Notes under the pieces: model-generated
Told to the model about the DNA's origin: nothing
Database searches by the model: none
The model's input: the letters and a program-made list of their open reading frames with translations, nothing else
NCBI GenBank assembly: GCA_946478635.1
Contig: CAMLCX010000374.1
Coordinates: 1-5,213, forward strand
Direction: 5' to 3'
DNA from: an uncultured Pseudomonadota bacterium
GTDB taxonomy: Bacteria > Desulfobacterota_B > Binatia > UBA9968
Length of the DNA: 5,213 nt
Program-made: the position numbers and the translations under genes
Shown: positions 5,181-5,213 of the stretch, piece after piece
Layout: every line of letters starts with the position of its first letter
Position numbering within the stretch: the stretch's first letter is position 1

Positions 5181-5213
5181 ATGAAGGTGCTTATGGTTCG
5201 CCAGAACAAAGGC
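5181..5213 (+). CDS. Possible start of a further gene, cut by the window edge
   Basis: An ATG 15 bases after the nadX stop opens a frame reading MKVLMVRQNKG to the end of the window without a stop. There is no clear ribosome binding site, and eleven codons are too few to assign a family. A second in-frame ATG at 5193 is an alternative start. The call rests only on position and strand. Confidence 0.3.
   Translation, partial: MKVLMVRQNKG

Noticed and set aside
1..5213. Mobile element, CRISPR array, tRNA/rRNA or phage content
   Set aside because: No transposase, integrase, repeat-spacer pattern, cloverleaf or terminal inverted repeats were seen, and coding regions fill nearly the whole window.

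Overview
The window is a compact, entirely plus-strand block of genes for building a heme-copper (haem A-type) terminal oxidase, followed by a separate metabolic gene. The DNA is moderately GC-rich. The protein sequences suggest an uncultured or little-studied Gram-negative bacterium of the deltaproteobacterial/Acidobacteria-like kind. That placement rests on general resemblance and gene order only, and I hold it loosely. Nothing marks the region as mobile: no transposase, integrase, tRNA, CRISPR array or terminal repeats.

Layout: (1) 20-955, haem A synthase (ctaA/COX15). (2) 952-1857, haem O synthase (ctaB/cyoE). (3) 1854-1979, a 41-residue single-helix membrane protein. (4) 1994-2659, a divergent oxidase subunit III-like protein. 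(5) 2715-2999, a 94-residue signal-peptide/CxxC/one-helix protein. (6) 2996-3604, a canonical subunit III. (7) 3613-3891, a prokaryotic subunit IV. (8) 3891-4316, a DUF420 (CtaM/YozB-like) membrane protein. (9) 4365-5165, an aspartate dehydrogenase (NadX family). (10) from 5181, possibly the first codons of another gene cut by the window edge.

Genes 1-8 look like one transcription unit. Three junctions are ATGA overlaps, one is a TAATG overlap, and the remaining gaps are 8 to 55 bases. CtaB farnesylates haem B to haem O, and CtaA oxidises haem O to haem A. The two subunit III-like proteins and subunit IV are accessory membrane subunits of the oxidase, and the DUF420 protein is a likely assembly factor. 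The catalytic subunits I and II are not in the window and probably lie just upstream of ctaA. No promoter is evident inside the block.

I do not see a wholly new system here. The items most worth a second look are the two small uncharacterised membrane proteins inside the operon (41 and 94 residues), the pairing of a canonical subunit III with one lacking its C-terminal YWHFVD signature, and a perfect 9-bp hairpin plus T-tract (terminator-like) within the first codons of the DUF420 gene.
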